Source: Imbroritus primus (GTDB lineage: Bacteria > Pseudomonadota > Gammaproteobacteria > Burkholderiales > Burkholderiaceae). Taken from it: a stretch of DNA of 64,000 nt. The stretch is taken from NCBI RefSeq assembly GCF_964332355.1, contig NZ_OZ201293.1, forward strand, positions 558,001 through 622,000, written 5' to 3'. The position numbers were made by a program, and so were the translations under genes. Positions within the stretch are counted from its first letter, which is position 1. The number at the start of each line of letters is the position of its first letter. The notes under the pieces were generated by a model, which saw only the letters and a list, made by a program, of their open reading frames with translations, made no database searches and was not told the origin of the DNA. Shown one piece after another: positions 43,601 through 51,960 of the stretch.

Positions 43601-46142
43601 CAGTGCCGGTATTGTTGACCGTGCCGCCAGCGAGATTCAGCGTATCGCCGTAGATGCGACCTGTGTTGTTGGTGGTGCCGGCGCGAATGTCGGTCTGCAC
43701 GCCATCGATCAACCCGGTAGCGGTGTTGTCGAGTGTGTCGGCAATGCGCAGGCGCGTGGTGGTGGCGCTGATTTCACCGCTGTTGCGCAGATCGTCGCTG
43801 GTGATCTGCAGGGTATCCGTGGCGCTGAGCAGGCCGGTGCCGTTGTCGACAATGCCGGCATTCAGCGTGAGATTGGCGTCGGAGGTAATGTGGCCGGCGT
43901 CGTTGCTGACGGTGTTGGCAATGGCGAGGGTCTGGTTGCCTTGGCTACCGATATAGCCGCCCGTGTTGTCGAGCGAGCCAGCGCGCAGGTCGAGCGTGCC
44001 GCCGGAGACGATGCCACCACTGGTGCCGCTGTCGCGATTGGTGAATGCCTGGCCTTGCGTGTCGAGCGCGAGTCCGCTGGCGGCTTGCACCAGCCCCTCG
44101 GTGTTGTCGAATGCCCCGGTGGTGGCTAGCAGGCGGCCGCTGGCCAGCATGCTGCCGGCAGTGTTGTCGACATTCCCGCTGTGCAGAGTGACATCGGCCC
44201 CGCTGAGCAGGCCATCGTGGTTGAGCAGGGTACCGCTGTCGAGTGCCAGGTTGCCGGCAGATTGCAGCTTGCCGCTGGTGTTGTCGAGGGTTGCACCATG
44301 CGTGTTCAGGGCCAGTGTGCCGGTAAGGGCGGTAACGCTACCGGCGCGATTGCTGAAGGCATTGCCCTGCGTATCGAGTTGCGCTGTGCTGCCGGCCTGC
44401 ACGATGCCGCCATCATTGTTGAATGCGCTGGTGGTGGTCTGGAGCGTGGAGCCGGCCAGAAGCTGGCCGCCGGTGTTGTCGAAGCCCCCGCTCGCCAGTG
44501 TGATGGAACCGCCGCTGATCACCCCGGCGCGGTTGGTGAGCGTGCCTGTGGTCAACGCGATATTGCCGCCGGCCTGTAGCTGTCCCTGTGTATTGTCGAA
44601 GGCGCCGTTCCCTGTGCGCGCAGCGACGCTGCTCCGCGTGGAAGCAATCGTGCCGCCCGCGTTGTTGAGGCTGGCTGCATCGATCTGTACAGGGCCCTGC
44701 GCGAGGAGTGCACCGCTGCGATTGTCGATGCCTTGGGCGGTGGCCACATCAAGCGCACCACCGGTCATGAGCTGGCCCAGGCGGTTGTCGAGCGATGCAC
44801 CGCTAACTTGCATGCCGCTGGCGCTCTTCCAGGTACTGCCGGTAGTACGCACCGCACCGCCGGCGGTGGCGTTAAGCGTGCCGCCCGAGGCAAGCTGGCT
44901 GCTGGTTGTGTCGAGCGTGCCGGACGTGCTGAGTGTCAGCGTTTGGCCGGCGCTGGCCTGCGCGTTGTGCAGGGCGAGGTTGGCGCCGCGCAGCTCGAGC
45001 GCCTTGCCGGCCACCAGCATGCCGCTCGCGCTGAGCGTGCCGCCGGCGCTGAGGGTGGTGTTGCCCTGACCCTGGGCGATTTCGGTGAAGCGCGCATTGC
45101 CGGCCGCGCTCGCAGCGAGATCCTGCTGGGCATAGGCTTTCTGCACGGTGAGATCGCCGTTGGCGGACAGCGTGAGGTTGCCCTGCAGGGCAGCGAGGCG
45201 GCCCGTGCTGTTGACGCCCAGGCCGGCCTCGGTGGAGACGAGGTAGATCTGGTTGGCCGTCATGCCGCCGACATCCTTGATGTCGATGGCGAAGGTGGGC
45301 GCCGTGCCGTTGCCGCTTTGCGGCGTGGACTGCAGCGAGGCATACAGCACCTGGTTGGCGCCGGCAATGGCATTGAGGTTGCGTGTCCAGATTTCGCCTT
45401 CGATGACCAGGCCGCGTGCCAGCAGGTCGAGTTGTTCGACCTGCGTGGCAGAGAGGCCGTCGCCGCCGACCGAGAGCGTGCCCTGGCGGATGTCGAAACC
45501 GGCGATCGCGCCTCCGCTGCCGAATTGCGCGTGGCCGGTGGTGAGGGTGACGCGGTCGGTGTTGAGAAAGCCGCAGCCATTGCAGGTGATGCCGTTGACA
45601 TTGGCGACCACGATGCCGGCACGCTGTCCGGCGACCTCGATGGTGCCGCGCAACTGCGAGGGGTTGGACGACACCACCTCGTTGAGGATGATGCGCGCGG
45701 GTACGTAGCCGAGCTGGGGATTGCCGGTGACCCAGCCGCCGAGCTGTGTCTGCGCGGGGCCGCTGCTGTTGTTGAGGATCAGACCGTTCTGGTTGACGTT
45801 GAACTGGTCGTACTGGTTGCGGCTGACACCCGCCGCGCTGGGCGGAGCGATATGCACCAGTGGTACGCCGTTGCCGGCGGCGTCCATGATCGGGCGCTGG
45901 CCGGCGGGCGCGCCGGGTGCGGCGCTGATCGGCTGTTGCGCGTACGCCGGCAAGCCATGGCAGAGTGCCAGCGCGGCCAATGCGCCGGCAGTCATCCGGC
46001 GGACCTGTTGTGTGGCAAGGGTGGCGCGTGCGGCGCGGCGCTGTCCCGATGCCGTCTTGTGCTGGCCGGTAGCCGTTTCCGGGGCCGCCATCATCTGGCC
46101 GCGGGCGCGATTGAAGACAACGCGGTGGCAATGCTGATTCAT
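37680..46142 (-). CDS. cdiA: Contact-dependent inhibition effector CdiA (two-partner secretion)
   Basis: Giant exoprotein of 2820 aa. The N-terminus has an extended signal peptide (MNQHCHRVVFNRARGQMMA, then a hydrophobic stretch ending GLPAYAQ). The TPS secretion domain follows (NQYDQFNVNQNGLILNN and onward to about residue 330). Next comes a long run of filamentous-hemagglutinin repeats with hundreds of DNTGG/NSGG-like beta-helix turns. A pretoxin motif NNRQLHPDEQRW lies near residue 2475. The variable C-terminal module starts near 2563, with hydrophobic helices then the toxin core. AGGAG precedes the ATG, and cdiB ends 17 bases upstream. The toxin type is unassigned; an RNase, NADase or ADP-ribosylating activity cannot be separated by eye. 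Confidence 0.88.
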   Translation of the reverse strand: MNQHCHRVVFNRARGQMMAAPETATGQHKTASGQRRAARATLATQQVRRMTAGALAALALCHGLPAYAQQPISAAPGAPAGQRPIMDAAGNGVPLVHIAPPSAAGVSRNQYDQFNVNQNGLILNNSSGPAQTQLGGWVTGNPQLGYVPARIILNEVVSSNPSQLRGTIEVAGQRAGIVVANVNGITCNGCGFLNTDRVTLTTGHAQFGSGGAIAGFDIRQGTLSVGGDGLSATQVEQLDLLARGLVIEGEIWTRNLNAIAGANQVLYASLQSTPQSGNGTAPTFAIDIKDVGGMTANQIYLVSTEAGLGVNSTGRLAALQGNLTLSANGDLTVQKAYAQQDLAASAAGNARFTEIAQGQGNTTLSAGGTLSASGMLVAGKALELRGANLALHNAQASAGQTLTLSTSGTLDTTSSQLASGGTLNATAGGAVRTTGSTWKSASGMQVSGASLDNRLGQLMTGGALDVATAQGIDNRSGALLAQGPVQIDAASLNNAGGTIASTRSSVAARTGNGAFDNTQGQLQAGGNIALTTGTLTNRAGVISGGSITLASGGFDNTGGQLLAGSTLQTTTSAFNNDGGIVQAGSTAQLDTQGNAFSNRAGSVTALTGTLALNTHGATLDNTSGKLQSAGNLALDSGTLLNHDGLLSGADVTLHSGNVDNTAGSMLASGRLLATTGAFDNTEGLVQAASGLALDTQGQAFTNRDSGTSGGIVSGGTLDLRAGSLDNTGGYIGSQGNQTLAIANTVSNDAGHITSDANLTLNAGIVDNGTGLLSATDTLQITSDDLRNSGEISATTTRLRIADTLDNTATGLIDGVQTDIRAGTTNNTGRIYGDTLNLAGGTVNNTGTGTIAARDTLQIGAQALNNTDGALIYSLGDIGIAGDIDASGNLTGRMQTLLNASSTIEARGNLSIQSDTILNRNDHLVTGSTTTTTTVSERLIQPNGSTEKYDPAILGWDPYYKDNGRYVLPSEQYPFSRYGASPRKSATYEICENGGDIFNCTTAYRYSDTDPIWATFGVAPPDYSGLTLPVEPVGGGGCMLANEGGTVRNMMGACGTYWNAYDAYNEAVAERKQLAAAALDQKLTAFNNDVQSRGFEVWNEYEITSRTVTEPTVTDSRPARLLAGGDMLLDGNGVKRNDSSEIVAGGTLTVRGGTVQNTGVEGIRSETENGRVRFRRIEHHGNWSDNYTEELSAWSDFTPAPITSTVTLANYRYEDHAANPTAARDVQNANGSAPVGGTHPFAPPVISITPGPDGSQILTGGFNLTLPGGSLFHINTNPGARYLVETDPRFTQFRNFISSDYFLQTLKRDPERELKRYGDGFYEQQLINDQILALTGRRYLDGYRDTEAEYKALMDAGVLFARQYQLTPGVALSAEQMALLTTDLVWLTARTITLADGSTTEVLVPQVYLRRTRTDDLRHSGALMAATDIDVHTTGDLVNSGTISGNGVTLRSDRDIVNEGGTLRGQSLYARANNDLKNISGRITGITDVNGNGGDVTLLAGRDLVLDTRTLQSANPNGTRTSIDRIATVEGGAIRMDAGRDLIAHGADVTAGKDLIATATRNVDVGTVEAAVSTRVERCGNVNGRSGYIEETASAHRGSVFSAGGNLALVGNNNADNSGGTVRLHGSTVAAGGNALIQGSEVSIEAARDRTMVDVQNVSRDQYTRTMRDMETASGGKVTAGNNLTILGKRDANGEGGNISLRGAYVSAEHRQASLIADNNLTVDTLTLQDRSIDESFMRKSGFLSKTAIEQGSYAEGTRAAGSAITGNTVLLQAGDKDKKQGDILIRGSQVIADEGMRISAGHDLQIDTAQETRNLASHYDKKTSGLFSSGGASVTIGKRQITQDTDTRSISHIGSVVGSLAGDVELSAGNRYIQTGSQVNALAGDVHIDAMRATIDNAVDTVDHASDYRFRQSGLTVAVSSPVIAAVQTAQQMQRASHKTDDRRMQAMAGATTAMGAYNAAQAVQADPQSAGGLSISATIGSSKSESHTTQQSRTAVGSSIRAGGNVSIRSTGGRADSNIDIIGSSIAAGNDVTLKADGKVNLLAAQNTFEQHSTNRSRSAGVGVAVTLGSNGTSFGVTANASAGRGNADGRDVTHTNTHVTAGNTLTFDSKGDTNLIGAVAKGRRVVTDVEGNLNSESLQDTSTYSSKQQHIGGSVTVGYGFAGSANYSNSRVNADYASVTEQTGIFAGDGGYHVDVKGNTNLKGAVITSSDQAIADGSNFFRTSTLTHSDIQNTDQYKASGISLGGGYGKSTQPQGTTQRFLPGTTGAAAGVSQERNSLNSTTRSGISTGTVVVTGQDASQALAGLETNLGGSASVNSLAKNWDGQKLQEKVEAQAQITGLFGQSAAKAIGDYATGKLREALQLRTQASQESDPRKQAELAAQAQDIENHWGEGGAYRVALHTATGALTGNLSGAAGALTSSTIMPALAEHLDQMGAPEAVRQAATVVAATALGAATGGAAGAAAAMNVDVNNRQLHPDEQRWIRQNAKRFAQQQGISEMEAERRLAQQGFRQVQAGVEGPDDGAARAFLSQAKGMLAPDGNSGPGYMFYATPDQKANINMYASTVINNPESQAFYIRNQLVQPSSQKIASASQADQQVRELLAKATLGAGAAAVATAIPPALSFCLSNPVACNRIVIAGGEIAAGDALGPAGLAVGTIAGVKAVRSAEEVNAAMRVRGWEPAWSPGTPVINTVLQPGTKVNMIVDAKTAEAISKGKVDEFAPGGWATFDDITSTAIDMRQRAAITNQFKPSGDGPFYVVQMEITQSVSSNIGFVGKQTDTTGNLLRGGGTQVQFDEAIRAQDRNSFLRPISVPKLLN
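38083..38470. repeat. 388-bp direct repeat, cdiA copy
   Basis: Partner of 36201-36588. It encodes the start of the CdiA C-terminal module, from about residue 2558 to 2687. Confidence 0.9.
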
Positions 46143-46159
46143 GGAGGACTCCTGTCGGA

Positions 46160-48016
46160 TCAGAAACCGTAGGTCAGAGAGAGATAAGGACTCCAGCCGC
46201 GAGTGCGGAAGCCTTTCGGGTAATACAGCGGAGCAGCGATGGCGATGTCGGCCTGCCAGCCGCGCCAGCCAGCGCGCAGGCCGAGTGCGGCACCGGCCAG
46301 CCAGCGGCCGGCGAGCATGACGTCGGAACGGCCCCAGACGCGGCCTGCGTCGAGGCCGAGGTAGAGCGCGCTGTCGAAACCGTCAGGCAGGGCGCCGATG
46401 CGTACCGGCATGAGCCATTCGTTGCGGATGACATAGCCGTTCTCGGCCAGCAGGACGTTGTCGCCATCGAAACCGCGCACGGTGTAGCGGCTGCCGATGG
46501 CCATCTGGTCGATGGAGAGCGTGGTATCGCGCGTGAACTGTGCGCGCACCGTGCCGCTGTAGCGGAACGGCTGTTTACCAATGTGGAAGGGCTGCACATA
46601 GCCAGCCGAGAGCGTGACGATACGGGGGCGCAAGGTCGGCACGCCTTCCTGTGCGGGCAGATCGTCCTGCGCGTTGAACCAGGACACACCCTTGCGCATG
46701 CCGGCTTCCATATCGAGCGTGGCATCGCCGAACAACTGGCGGTAGGTGACGCCGAGTTCCGCATTGGTGGTACGGCGGCGCTGCACCAGCAGTTCCACAT
46801 CGTCGAGCCAGCTTCTGGCCCGTCGTGTGCCAATGCCGGCGAATACGCCCAGCTTGGCCGATGCAGAGCGCCACACGGTCGCATGCCAGCGGAAGTCGAG
46901 ATTGCTGCTCTGGCCGCTCGACAGAAAGGACACGGTGGTGCCCTGGACGTTTTGGGCGAAACGGCTGCGCGAGGCACTGACCGTAAAGGTGTGATAGCCG
47001 AACGGCAGGCTGTACGACATGCCTGCGCTCTGGCTGCGGTGGTCGCTGCGCGTACGTTCGGCATTGGTGTTGCCGGAGAGTGTAACGATGTCGTTCAGGC
47101 CGAGCGGGTTGTCGAGCGCGAGATAGGCGGCGGCCTGTGTGCGTCCCAGCGTGCTGCTGCCGGCGTTGTCGACGGTGAGGCCGCCGCGCACACGTTGCGG
47201 CAGGTCGCCGTTGCGGCGCACGATGACGACTTCGCTGGTGTCGGGTTCGGTGCCCGGCTCGATGCGCGTGCCGACGCTTTGCGAAGGCACGCGGTTCATC
47301 TGTTCCACGCCCTGTTCGAGGTCGCGTACGTTCAGCGGTTCGCCCACGTCCACGGGAAACGCATTGCGCCAGGTGCCCCATGCGACGGGCTTCGGGGTGC
47401 CATCGGCCTGCTGCTCTTCGATGCGTACGCCGGATACACGGCCCACATGCAGTTGCAGGTGCAGCACGCCATCGGCCAGATTCTGTTCGGGCAGCAGCAC
47501 ACGCGTGGTGGCATAGCCACGCTCGATGAATGCGCCGTCGATCGCCGAGGCAATCTGCCGCAGACCGGCCGTACCCGCGCACTGGCCGAGAAATGGCGCG
47601 GTCACTGTAGCGAGCCAGGGAAAGCGTGCGGCTGGCGAGGTGGTGTCCGGTGCGTCGTGTGGTGCGTCACTGGGTGGGCCATCAGGCGCAGCGATACGGA
47701 TGTCGCGCAGCACGAAGCACGGCGTTTCTTCCGGCAGTTGCGTGCTGACGGCAACGCGTTCACCGGGCTGCAGCGTATCGCCACCCTGCGGCGCGAGTTG
47801 GCGTTGCTGTTGCCGCGTCAGGTCTTCCTGGCGGCGCAAGCCCTCTTCGGCAGCGGTACGTGGATTGCTTGAGGGCAGCGCCGGTATGGTCTGTGCAAGC
47901 GCTGGTAGTGCGACGACCAGCAACGAGCAACCGGCCCGAAGCATCATCGGCAGCGTACGAGGTGCGCCTTGCAAGCGGGGCAGGTGTGCTGTCGGTGGAA
48001 CTGCTTTGTGGGCCAT
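46160..48016 (-). CDS. cdiB: CdiB-type outer-membrane transporter (TpsB, ShlB/FhaC family)
   Basis: Outer-membrane beta-barrel of 618 aa that exports CdiA. The signal peptide ends LPALAQ|TIPALP. A Gln/Arg-rich linker helix precedes POTRA domains (IASAIDGAFIERGYATTRVLLPEQNL fits POTRA strands; cited here in part). The barrel has the loop-6 motif YTVRGFDGD, and the last residue is Phe (SLTYGF), as required for Bam insertion. GAGG stands about 5 bases before the ATG at 48016; an ATG at 48031 lacks such a site. It is the first gene of cdiBAI. Confidence 0.92.
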   Translation of the reverse strand: MAHKAVPPTAHLPRLQGAPRTLPMMLRAGCSLLVVALPALAQTIPALPSSNPRTAAEEGLRRQEDLTRQQQRQLAPQGGDTLQPGERVAVSTQLPEETPCFVLRDIRIAAPDGPPSDAPHDAPDTTSPAARFPWLATVTAPFLGQCAGTAGLRQIASAIDGAFIERGYATTRVLLPEQNLADGVLHLQLHVGRVSGVRIEEQQADGTPKPVAWGTWRNAFPVDVGEPLNVRDLEQGVEQMNRVPSQSVGTRIEPGTEPDTSEVVIVRRNGDLPQRVRGGLTVDNAGSSTLGRTQAAAYLALDNPLGLNDIVTLSGNTNAERTRSDHRSQSAGMSYSLPFGYHTFTVSASRSRFAQNVQGTTVSFLSSGQSSNLDFRWHATVWRSASAKLGVFAGIGTRRARSWLDDVELLVQRRRTTNAELGVTYRQLFGDATLDMEAGMRKGVSWFNAQDDLPAQEGVPTLRPRIVTLSAGYVQPFHIGKQPFRYSGTVRAQFTRDTTLSIDQMAIGSRYTVRGFDGDNVLLAENGYVIRNEWLMPVRIGALPDGFDSALYLGLDAGRVWGRSDVMLAGRWLAGAALGLRAGWRGWQADIAIAAPLYYPKGFRTRGWSPYLSLTYGF

Positions 48017-48444
48017 GCCATCCTCATCCAATGGTGCCGTCGGGTGCGTATCGCACGACGTGCAGAGGATTCGGATGCTAGAAGGCTGGGCCTGCTCTTG
48101 CCACGTTGAATAGTGAAACGAACCGAAAACTAGTGTGTCTTCGCGTTCTGCAAAATTTGTTAACTAAATTGACGAATCTTATGTCCCTGATAGATGCAAT
48201 AGCGGAGAGGAATTCAGATAGATTTTTCTCTGATCAAAGCAATTCTTACGTTGCGTAGTTGCGACGCGGATTGCGAGCCTGGGATCGTTGTGACGCGTTT
48301 GGATGACGCTGTGTGAGGTAGTGTGGACGGTGCGATGCGACACGATACGGAGCGCGCCGCGAGGCATGCTGTGAAGCGACGTTAGATGAGATGGCCGTCG
48401 GCATCCGACGCATGCCGGCCCGGCGTTACGACGGCCGCTCGCGT
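48017..48444. other. Intergenic region upstream of cdiB
   Basis: These 428 bases contain no credible gene. The section 48110-48260 is far richer in A and T than the flanks and most likely carries the cdiBAI promoter on the minus strand. Several weak -35/-10-like hexamers occur, but none is good enough to call. The rest (48260-48444) has no visible structure, and no terminator for the neighbouring minus-strand genes was found, so cdiB may also receive readthrough. Confidence 0.4.
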
Positions 48445-49068
48445 TCAGTCGTTGGCGTGCGGATGCCGTTGCGGGCTCGTGATGAATCCGAAGCGGGATG
48501 CGACTGCGTCGGCGCGGATGCGTGCAATCGGCAGGCGCGTGCCGTCGGGCATGACGAGATCGCCGGGGCTGGCGTCCGGGTCGCCTTCATCGTACCCATC
48601 GCGCCAGGCGATGCAGGTTTCGATGGCCTGCAAGTCTGTATCGCTGAGCAGTGCAATATGCCGATGTTGTGCTGATTGCCCGGCGATGCCATCGAGTGTG
48701 CCAAACGTGCCGGCTAGCAGCAGATTGCCGTGCTCATCCAGCAGGCATGTCTCGACCTGGAGCGCATCGCCGGTCATCACCGTGACGCGGCCTGCGTGGA
48801 AGCGCGCGACCCACGGGGTGTATTCCAGTTCGACAAAAACCCGTTGCGGGCCATTCTGGAAGAACCAGCGGCCGTCGGTATCGCACTGATAGTTGCGCGC
48901 GATGAACTGCACGAGGCCGTCATGGCGGATCGGGTCGCCAGCTGCGCCTGCCTGCTGTGCGGCATCGTCGCGCATGCGCCACTGGCCGCGCCGGTCGAGT
49001 GCGAGCCAGCCGAAGCAGTTCGGTACATCGGGCCATTTGCGCATGGCCTGTTTGACGATGTCATCCAT
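48445..49068 (-). CDS. Conserved hypothetical protein
   Basis: Protein of 207 aa starting MDDIVKQAMRKWPDVPNCFGW. It contains the recognisable pattern WFFQNGPQRVFVELEYTP and ends with DGTRLPIARIRADAVASRFG. I recall this as a conserved domain of unknown function in Burkholderiales, frequently beside a YheT-like hydrolase, but cannot give its number with certainty. It has no signal peptide or membrane segment. GGAG lies 7 bases before the ATG, which overlaps the stop of the hydrolase gene by 8 bases, so the two are coupled. Confidence 0.75.
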   Translation of the reverse strand: MDDIVKQAMRKWPDVPNCFGWLALDRRGQWRMRDDAAQQAGAAGDPIRHDGLVQFIARNYQCDTDGRWFFQNGPQRVFVELEYTPWVARFHAGRVTVMTGDALQVETCLLDEHGNLLLAGTFGTLDGIAGQSAQHRHIALLSDTDLQAIETCIAWRDGYDEGDPDASPGDLVMPDGTRLPIARIRADAVASRFGFITSPQRHPHAND

Positions 49069-50173
49069 GGGCGGTCTCCGTGTCTGTCGTGCGCGCGGTA
49101 GCGATCGATGGCGTTGCGCATGCATCGAAGAAACGCAGTGCGCGCAGCGGTAGCCAGTTGGACTGGCCCAGCGGCGGAAGGTGCCCGCGCCAGCCGGCAT
49201 GGCGGGCGAAGAAGCCGACGTGGCCGCCGTGCGCGGGCTGGGAGAGTGTGACGGCGGGCGAGACATCCGCGCTGCGTGGCAGGGCCGCGGCTGGCAGGAA
49301 GGGGTCGTTGCGCGCGTTCAGCACCAGCGTCGGCACGGTGATGGCGTCGAGCACGAGCTTGCCCGAGGCGCGGTGCCAGTAGTCGTCGGTATCGCGATAG
49401 CCATGCAGCGGGGCGGTGACGATATTGTCGAAGGCATACAGGTCGCGGCTCTTGAGCATGGCATCGGCATCGAACAGGCCGGGATACTGCTTGAGCTTGG
49501 CAAGCGCCTTGGTCTTGAGCGTCTGCAGGAACATGCGCGTGTAGAGCATGTTGAAACCGCGCGACAGGGCGATGCCGCCCGCCGTGAGATCGAGCGGCGC
49601 GGAGACGGAGGCGGCGGCCGTGACGAACGCGGCGTCTTCCCGGCGTTCGCCAAGAAAACGCAGCAGCGCGTTGCCGCCGAGCGAGATGCCGACGACATAC
49701 AGCGGGCGGCGCGTGGCAGCGCAATGCGTCTGGTACAGGCGGCGCAGGACCCAGTCGATTTCGTCGCCATCGCCGGAATGGTAGAAGCGCGGGGCGAGAT
49801 TGAGCGATCCCGAACAACCGCGAAAGTGCACCACCACGCCTTCCCACTGGCGCGCCGCCAGCGCCGCCGTGAGGCCGCGCGCATAATGGCTTGCGGAGCT
49901 GCCTTCGAGACCATGGAACAGCACCACCAGCGGGGTGTCGGTCACGCAGGCATGCGTGCTCCAGTCAAGGTCGATGAAGTCGCCATCGGGCGTGTCCCAG
50001 CGTTCGCGCCGGTAATGCACGCGCGGCGCGGGCATCAGGCGGGCAGGGATGATCGTTTGCGCATGGCCGCCGGGTAGCCACCAGGGCGCAGCGCAGGTGT
50101 CGTCGAAAGGAGGGCCGGGATCGGGAGGTGCGGTCACGGGATGGGGACTCTGCCGGCTGAGGGGCGCGATCAA
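49061..50173 (-). CDS. YheT-family alpha/beta hydrolase
   Basis: Alpha/beta-fold hydrolase of 370 aa in the YheT/ABHD1-3 family. The nucleophile elbow is GISLGGNALL, the oxyanion region is LFHGLEGSSASHYARG, and VVHFRGCSG follows. The late histidine is in PAHGGHVGFF. The family start WWLPGGHAQTI is seen near residue 30. The enzymes are putative esterases of unsettled substrate. It is translationally coupled to a conserved hypothetical gene downstream. Confidence 0.9.
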   Translation of the reverse strand: MIAPLSRQSPHPVTAPPDPGPPFDDTCAAPWWLPGGHAQTIIPARLMPAPRVHYRRERWDTPDGDFIDLDWSTHACVTDTPLVVLFHGLEGSSASHYARGLTAALAARQWEGVVVHFRGCSGSLNLAPRFYHSGDGDEIDWVLRRLYQTHCAATRRPLYVVGISLGGNALLRFLGERREDAAFVTAAASVSAPLDLTAGGIALSRGFNMLYTRMFLQTLKTKALAKLKQYPGLFDADAMLKSRDLYAFDNIVTAPLHGYRDTDDYWHRASGKLVLDAITVPTLVLNARNDPFLPAAALPRSADVSPAVTLSQPAHGGHVGFFARHAGWRGHLPPLGQSNWLPLRALRFFDACATPSIATARTTDTETAHG

Positions 50174-50270
50174 AATGAAGCGATGCGGTTCTGGTTAGAC
50201 CAGCAGCCGCAGGCAGGACTGCGGCACGGCACGGCCAGATAACCACGCCAGATCATATTGCTTGCGCCGC

Positions 50271-50720
50271 TCAATGCATCGAGTGCCGTACCGGCGTCCC
50301 GATGCCATCGGCGCTGACCAGTTGCGTTTCGCTGGCGGGGCTGCAGTGGATATGGCTGAAACGCCAGCCTTCATGGTTCTGCATCAGCACGTAGGTGGTG
50401 TGCACGTATAGGTCGGCCTCGATGGCGTCGAGGTTGAAGCGCATGGCTTCGGTGGCCTGGAACACCGAGACGCCGAGCGTGGAGGTGCTTTCGATGCCGA
50501 CGGTTTCGATCCACACCGGCTGGCTTTCGAGCAGGGTGGTGAATACCGTGCGCAGGCGCTCCAGCCCGACCACGCGCTGTCCGTCCGGCAGGATGCAGCT
50601 GACCGATTCGTCGTCCAGCCAGAGCCGCAGAACGGCCTCGGCATCGCGCCGCTTCATGGCTTCGCGGAACGACTCCAGGGTGTCCTCGGCGGCTTCGAAC
50701 AGGCGGGCGAAACGTGGCAT
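50271..50720 (-). CDS. NTF2/SnoaL-like domain protein
   Basis: Protein of 149 aa starting MPRFARLFEAAEDTLESF. The NTF2-like fold pattern is visible: an N-terminal helix pair (FREAMKRRDAEAVLRLWLDD), then ESVSCILPDGQRVVG, and strands ending LMQNHEGWRFSHIHCSP. Such domains serve as small-ligand pockets or dimer modules, so no specific function can be given. It starts 32 bases inside the waaF end region, just after the waaF stop in the opposite reading phase, suggesting the two are co-transcribed. An in-frame start further up would overlap waaF. Confidence 0.78.
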   Translation of the reverse strand: MPRFARLFEAAEDTLESFREAMKRRDAEAVLRLWLDDESVSCILPDGQRVVGLERLRTVFTTLLESQPVWIETVGIESTSTLGVSVFQATEAMRFNLDAIEADLYVHTTYVLMQNHEGWRFSHIHCSPASETQLVSADGIGTPVRHSMH

Positions 50721-50751
50721 GTGAATGGGCTCGAAAGATGGGCGCGTAAGG

Positions 50752-51774
50752 TCAGGAACGCTGCAGCAGCTTGCGCAGTTCGACAAAGATCATCTCGGGG
50801 CCGATCTGCTTCAGGCAGTTGAGGTGGCCGAGCGGGCACTCGCGCGCGAAGCACGGGCTGCACTCCAGCTGCAACCACATGATACTCGCAGCGGGCGAGA
50901 GCGGCGGGGTGTGGCGCGGATCGCTGGAGCCAAACACCGCGACCTGCGGACGGCCCAGCGCGGCGGTCACGTGCATCAGCCCGGAGTCGTTGCAGACGGC
51001 CGCCTCGGAGCGTGCCAGCAGGTCGATGGCGTCATCCAGGCTGGTTTGCCCGCAGAGGTTGCGCACGAACGGCGCGCGGTTGACGATTTCCTCGGCGATG
51101 GCCGAATCCTTTGAGGAGCCCAGGGCGATGATCTGGGTGTACGGATAGGCGCGGCGCAGCATCTGCGCCAGTTCGGCGAAGTGCTCGGCGGGCCAGCGCT
51201 TGGCACTGCCGTATTCCGCGCCGGGGCAGAAGCTGATGACGCGCGTGTGGTGGTCGATGCCGAAGCGCGTGGCGGTGTCGCCAACCTGTTGCGGCGAGGC
51301 CTTCAGCACCGGATCCGTCAGTGTCTCGGGCAGGCGTGCGCCAGGCTTGAGCCCAAGCGCGGCGTAGTGCGACACCATCGGCGGACGCGACTTGCGCGGC
51401 GGGTTGGCGTGGCGCACATTCAGCAGGCCCCAGCGCGCCTCGCCGCGATAGCCGATGCGCAGCGGAATGCCCGCCAGCCACGGAATGAGCGCCGACTTGA
51501 GCGAGTTGGGCAGGATGTAGGCGGCATCGTACTGCTCGCCCTTGAGCTGCTGCGCGAACATCATGCGCGCGCCGAGCTGCAGCTTGCCGTGCGCCAGTTC
51601 GGTCGGAAATACTTGCGTGATCTCCGGCATGCGCGCCAGCACCGGCGCGACCCATTTGGGCGCCAGGACATCGAGCTGCAGGCGCGGTTGCCGTGCTTTC
51701 AGCAGCGCGAACAGCGGCTGCGCCATCAGCGCATCGCCGATCCAGTTGGGGGCGACGATCAGGGCTTTTTTCAT
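50752..51774 (-). CDS. waaF: ADP-heptose:LPS heptosyltransferase II
   Basis: WaaF (340 aa) adds the second heptose to the LPS inner core. The glycosyltransferase family 9 features are the start MKKALIVAPNWIGDALMAQPLF, FCPGAEYGSAKRWP at the domain junction, and CNDSGLMHVTAALGRP in the donor site. Four cysteines near the C-terminus (CSPCFARECPLG) are usual for WaaF. Assignment over WaaC is based on the PNWIGDALMAQP start. It is upstream of an NTF2-like gene on the same strand. Confidence 0.93.
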   Translation of the reverse strand: MKKALIVAPNWIGDALMAQPLFALLKARQPRLQLDVLAPKWVAPVLARMPEITQVFPTELAHGKLQLGARMMFAQQLKGEQYDAAYILPNSLKSALIPWLAGIPLRIGYRGEARWGLLNVRHANPPRKSRPPMVSHYAALGLKPGARLPETLTDPVLKASPQQVGDTATRFGIDHHTRVISFCPGAEYGSAKRWPAEHFAELAQMLRRAYPYTQIIALGSSKDSAIAEEIVNRAPFVRNLCGQTSLDDAIDLLARSEAAVCNDSGLMHVTAALGRPQVAVFGSSDPRHTPPLSPAASIMWLQLECSPCFARECPLGHLNCLKQIGPEMIFVELRKLLQRS

Positions 51775-51960
51775 ATCAGGGTAGCCCCATACTGAAACAT
51801 GGCTCCCTCGGGAAGCAGCGACCCGCGTAGCGGTGGAGCGTAGTGGCTATTCTTCATGATGGGACCGGGCGCATGCGTGCGCCGCACTGTCGCGGATCGA
51901 ATCCCGCCCCGCTGGCCCGTGGGCCGCGAGACCGGTAGAAGGAGCGGACGCGTGGCGCGC

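Noticed and set aside
38470..45900. Repeat arrays that might look like CRISPR or tandem repeats
   Set aside because: They are the imperfect hemagglutinin repeats of the CdiA coding sequence; unit lengths vary and no spacers of constant size exist.
40689..46172. Several long open frames on the plus strand opposite cdiA and cdiB
   Set aside because: They are antisense shadows of a GC-rich repetitive coding sequence. The minus-strand reading gives a complete adhesin with signal, TPS domain and toxin end, while the plus-strand products are Ala/Val/Arg-biased without family motifs.
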